From Rhizobium sp. LCM 4573 (GTDB taxonomy: Bacteria; Pseudomonadota; Alphaproteobacteria; Rhizobiales; Rhizobiaceae): DNA of 7,653 nucleotides. Where the stretch lies: the NCBI RefSeq assembly GCF_001854865.1, contig NZ_MDDW01000003.1, forward strand, positions 79,498 through 87,150. The letters run 5' to 3'. The notes beneath the pieces were generated by a model. The model did no database searches and was not told the origin of the DNA. It saw only the letters and a list, made by a program, of their open reading frames with translations. Shown piece after piece: positions 6,304 through 7,653 of this stretch. Every line of letters starts with the position of its first letter. The stretch's first letter is position 1. Position numbers and translations under genes: made by a program.

Positions 6304-6590
6304 GAATTAAAAAATAGTAACTGGATCCTGCACTACATACGTCGCCGTCCCGTAGGGGCTCGACTGAAGGATAGCAGGATCAGCGAGAAGCGTGCCCACT
6401 TCAATCCCTAGGACATCCGCAGGGAGTTGGAGGCCGACCACCGATCACAAAACGGCGTGGCATTCGGCCGCGCGACATCGGACAGGCTTGGCTGGGATCC
6501 AGCAGCCTCTATTTCTGGAACAGCGCCGCCGAATTTCGTCGGAGACACTGCCCCCCGAAGTACTGCGGCGGTTAGAGCCAATGTCGTTTC

Positions 6591-6596
6591 AAGGAG
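6591..6596 (+). promoter_or_regulatory. Ribosome binding site of cydA
   Basis: AAGGAG lies 5 nt before the ATG at 6602. An in-frame ATG at 6581 lacks such a site, so 6602 is preferred. Confidence 0.75.
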
Positions 6597-6601
6597 CCGT
6601 C

Positions 6602-7653
6602 ATGACCTTCATGGGCCTCGAAGCAGAGATGCTTGCGCGAATACAGTTCGCGTTCACCGTCTCGTTCCATTTCATCTTCCCAGCCTTCTCGATCGGGACG
6701 GCGAGTTATCTGGCAGTTCTGAACGCACTCTGGCTCTGGAAGCGCGATGAAGCCTACCTCAGGCTCTTCGAATACTGGAAGACGATCTTCGCCGTGACCT
6801 TCGCCATGGGCGTGGTCTCCGGTATCGTCATGAGCTATCAGTTTGGCACCAACTGGTCCGCCTTCTCCGACAAGGCTGGTCCAGTCATCGGGCCGCTGAT
6901 GGGCTACGAGGTCCTGACCGCCTTCTTTCTGGAAGCTGGTTTCCTCGGCATCGCCCTGTTCGGCCGCAAGCGGGTCGGCGATGTTGCCCATATGGTCGCC
7001 GTCGCTATGGTGGCCATAGGCACTCTAATCTCGGCCACATGGATCACCTCCGCCAATAGCTGGATGCACACTCCTGCCGGGTTCAGCATCGACGCCAATG
7101 GCGTCTTCATCCCCGAAGATTGGTGGCAAATCATCTTCAATCCCTCCTTCCCGTACCGGATGACCCATACTGTGCTGGCAGCCTTCCTGACTACCGCCTT
7201 CGCAGTCGGTGCGGTGGGCGCATGGCATCTCCTCAGGGATCGCGAGAATCGCCAGGCTCGGATCATGTTCTCGATGGCGATGTGGATGGCAGCCATCGTC
7301 ACGCCGATCCAGATACTCGTCGGCGACCTGCATGGCTTGAATACGTTGGAGCACCAGCCCGCCAAGATCGCCGCCATGGAGGGACACTACGAGACTCATA
7401 AAGATGGTGTCCCGCTGATCTTGTTCGGCATCCCCGACGACGACGCCGAAACCACCCACTACTCCCTCGAAGTCCCGAAGCTTGGCTCGCTGATCCTGAA
7501 GCATGAGTTTGATGGAGAGATCAAAGGGCTGAAGGAATGGCCGAGTGACCAGCGTCCTCCCGCGCTCATGCCCTTCATCACGTTCAGGGTCATGGTAGGC
7601 ATCGGGTTCCTGATGCTCGGCATCAGCCTTTGGTCGCTCTGGGCCCGTTGGAA
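6602..7653 (+). CDS. cydA: Cytochrome bd ubiquinol oxidase subunit I, partial
   Basis: This is the quinol-oxidising, heme-bearing subunit of an inner-membrane terminal oxidase that reduces oxygen to water, useful at low oxygen or when the cytochrome c oxidases are blocked. The first 350 residues are visible and the gene runs off the window. H23 in FTVSFHFIFP matches the heme b595 ligand, while H189 in MTHTVLAAF and M331 in FRVMVG match the heme b558 ligands. E103 and E111 in GYEVLTAFFLEAG, the QFGTNW motif (80-85) and GD (241-242) are also conserved. KIAAMEGHY (255-263) belongs to the quinol region. The stretch between LFGIP (274-278) and FRVM (328-331) is short and lacks the long insert of E. 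coli CydA, placing it in the short-loop CIO (cioA) branch. cydB probably follows beyond the window. Confidence 0.94.
   Translation, partial: MTFMGLEAEMLARIQFAFTVSFHFIFPAFSIGTASYLAVLNALWLWKRDEAYLRLFEYWKTIFAVTFAMGVVSGIVMSYQFGTNWSAFSDKAGPVIGPLMGYEVLTAFFLEAGFLGIALFGRKRVGDVAHMVAVAMVAIGTLISATWITSANSWMHTPAGFSIDANGVFIPEDWWQIIFNPSFPYRMTHTVLAAFLTTAFAVGAVGAWHLLRDRENRQARIMFSMAMWMAAIVTPIQILVGDLHGLNTLEHQPAKIAAMEGHYETHKDGVPLILFGIPDDDAETTHYSLEVPKLGSLILKHEFDGEIKGLKEWPSDQRPPALMPFITFRVMVGIGFLMLGISLWSLWARW

Larger units (their letters stand above)
6224..6601. other. Divergent intergenic region between gst and cydA
   Basis: These 378 bp must hold the promoters of both genes, which are transcribed away from each other. 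I find no sure -35/-10 pair and no FNR/Anr-type TTGAT-N4-ATCAA box. Visible structure is a 10-bp hairpin (6277-6303), an AT-rich patch (6305-6318), a second copy of ACTGGATCCTGC (6320-6331), and an inverted pair GATCCTGC/GCAGGATC (6324-6331 and 6374-6381). An open plus frame from 6427 runs into cydA out of frame and looks like a shadow. Confidence 0.5.

Noticed and set aside
1804..6531. Shared 14-mer GGAACAGCGCCGCC in tniA and upstream of cydA
   Set aside because: Flanking bases do not match and the string is typical of GC-rich DNA, so chance is the simplest reading.
6427..6750. Plus-strand open frame overlapping the cydA start
   Set aside because: It overlaps cydA in another frame, has no ribosome site and no recognisable domain.
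1..7653. CRISPR array, tRNA or rRNA genes
   Set aside because: I saw no regularly spaced repeats with unique spacers and no tRNA- or rRNA-like sequence.

Overview
The window looks like part of a GC-rich proteobacterial genome, most likely an alphaproteobacterium. I base this on GC-rich third codon positions, strong AGGAG-type ribosome sites, and the character of the glutathione transferase and the short-loop cytochrome bd subunit. The genus cannot be told from this sequence. The left two thirds is a transposition module. The right third is ordinary chromosomal sequence.

Positions 1-241 are a leader with three inverted repeats and no convincing gene. Positions 242-5301 hold a same-strand operon of the Tn7/Tn5053 type. 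It encodes TniA (738 aa DDE transposase with all three acidic residues), TniB (356 aa AAA+ ATPase) and TniQ (514 aa zinc-binding target-selection protein with two apparent C-terminal helix-turn-helix segments). tniB and tniQ overlap by ATGA. By contrast, tniA and tniB are separated by 231 bp that contains a stop-coupled 41-codon ORF and a perfect GC-rich hairpin. No TnsA endonuclease, resolvase or cargo gene is visible.

A textbook rho-independent terminator closes the operon at 5301-5329. It is followed by three related 22-bp repeats (5340-5361, 5362-5383, 5426-5447). The last repeat lies 6 bp inside a sequence that, read inward, begins TGTAGTCGAGAACCC. This fits a Tn7-type right end with transposase-binding sites, with the element boundary at about 5453. 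The matching left end was not found in positions 1-241 and probably lies upstream of the window.

Beyond the junction are a minus-strand glutathione S-transferase gene (5591-6220), an intergenic region of about 380 bp with a strong hairpin and short repeats, and the first 350 codons of cytochrome bd oxidase subunit I (from 6602, running off the window). The visible CydA part includes all three expected heme ligands and a short Q-loop typical of the cyanide-insensitive (CIO) branch.

The likely working model has TniQ choosing the target, TniB relaying the choice as an ATP-dependent regulator, and TniA cutting and joining the ends after binding the 22-bp repeats. The element sits with its tniQ side next to the gst-cydA locus. 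Whether this locus is a preferred target is inference.
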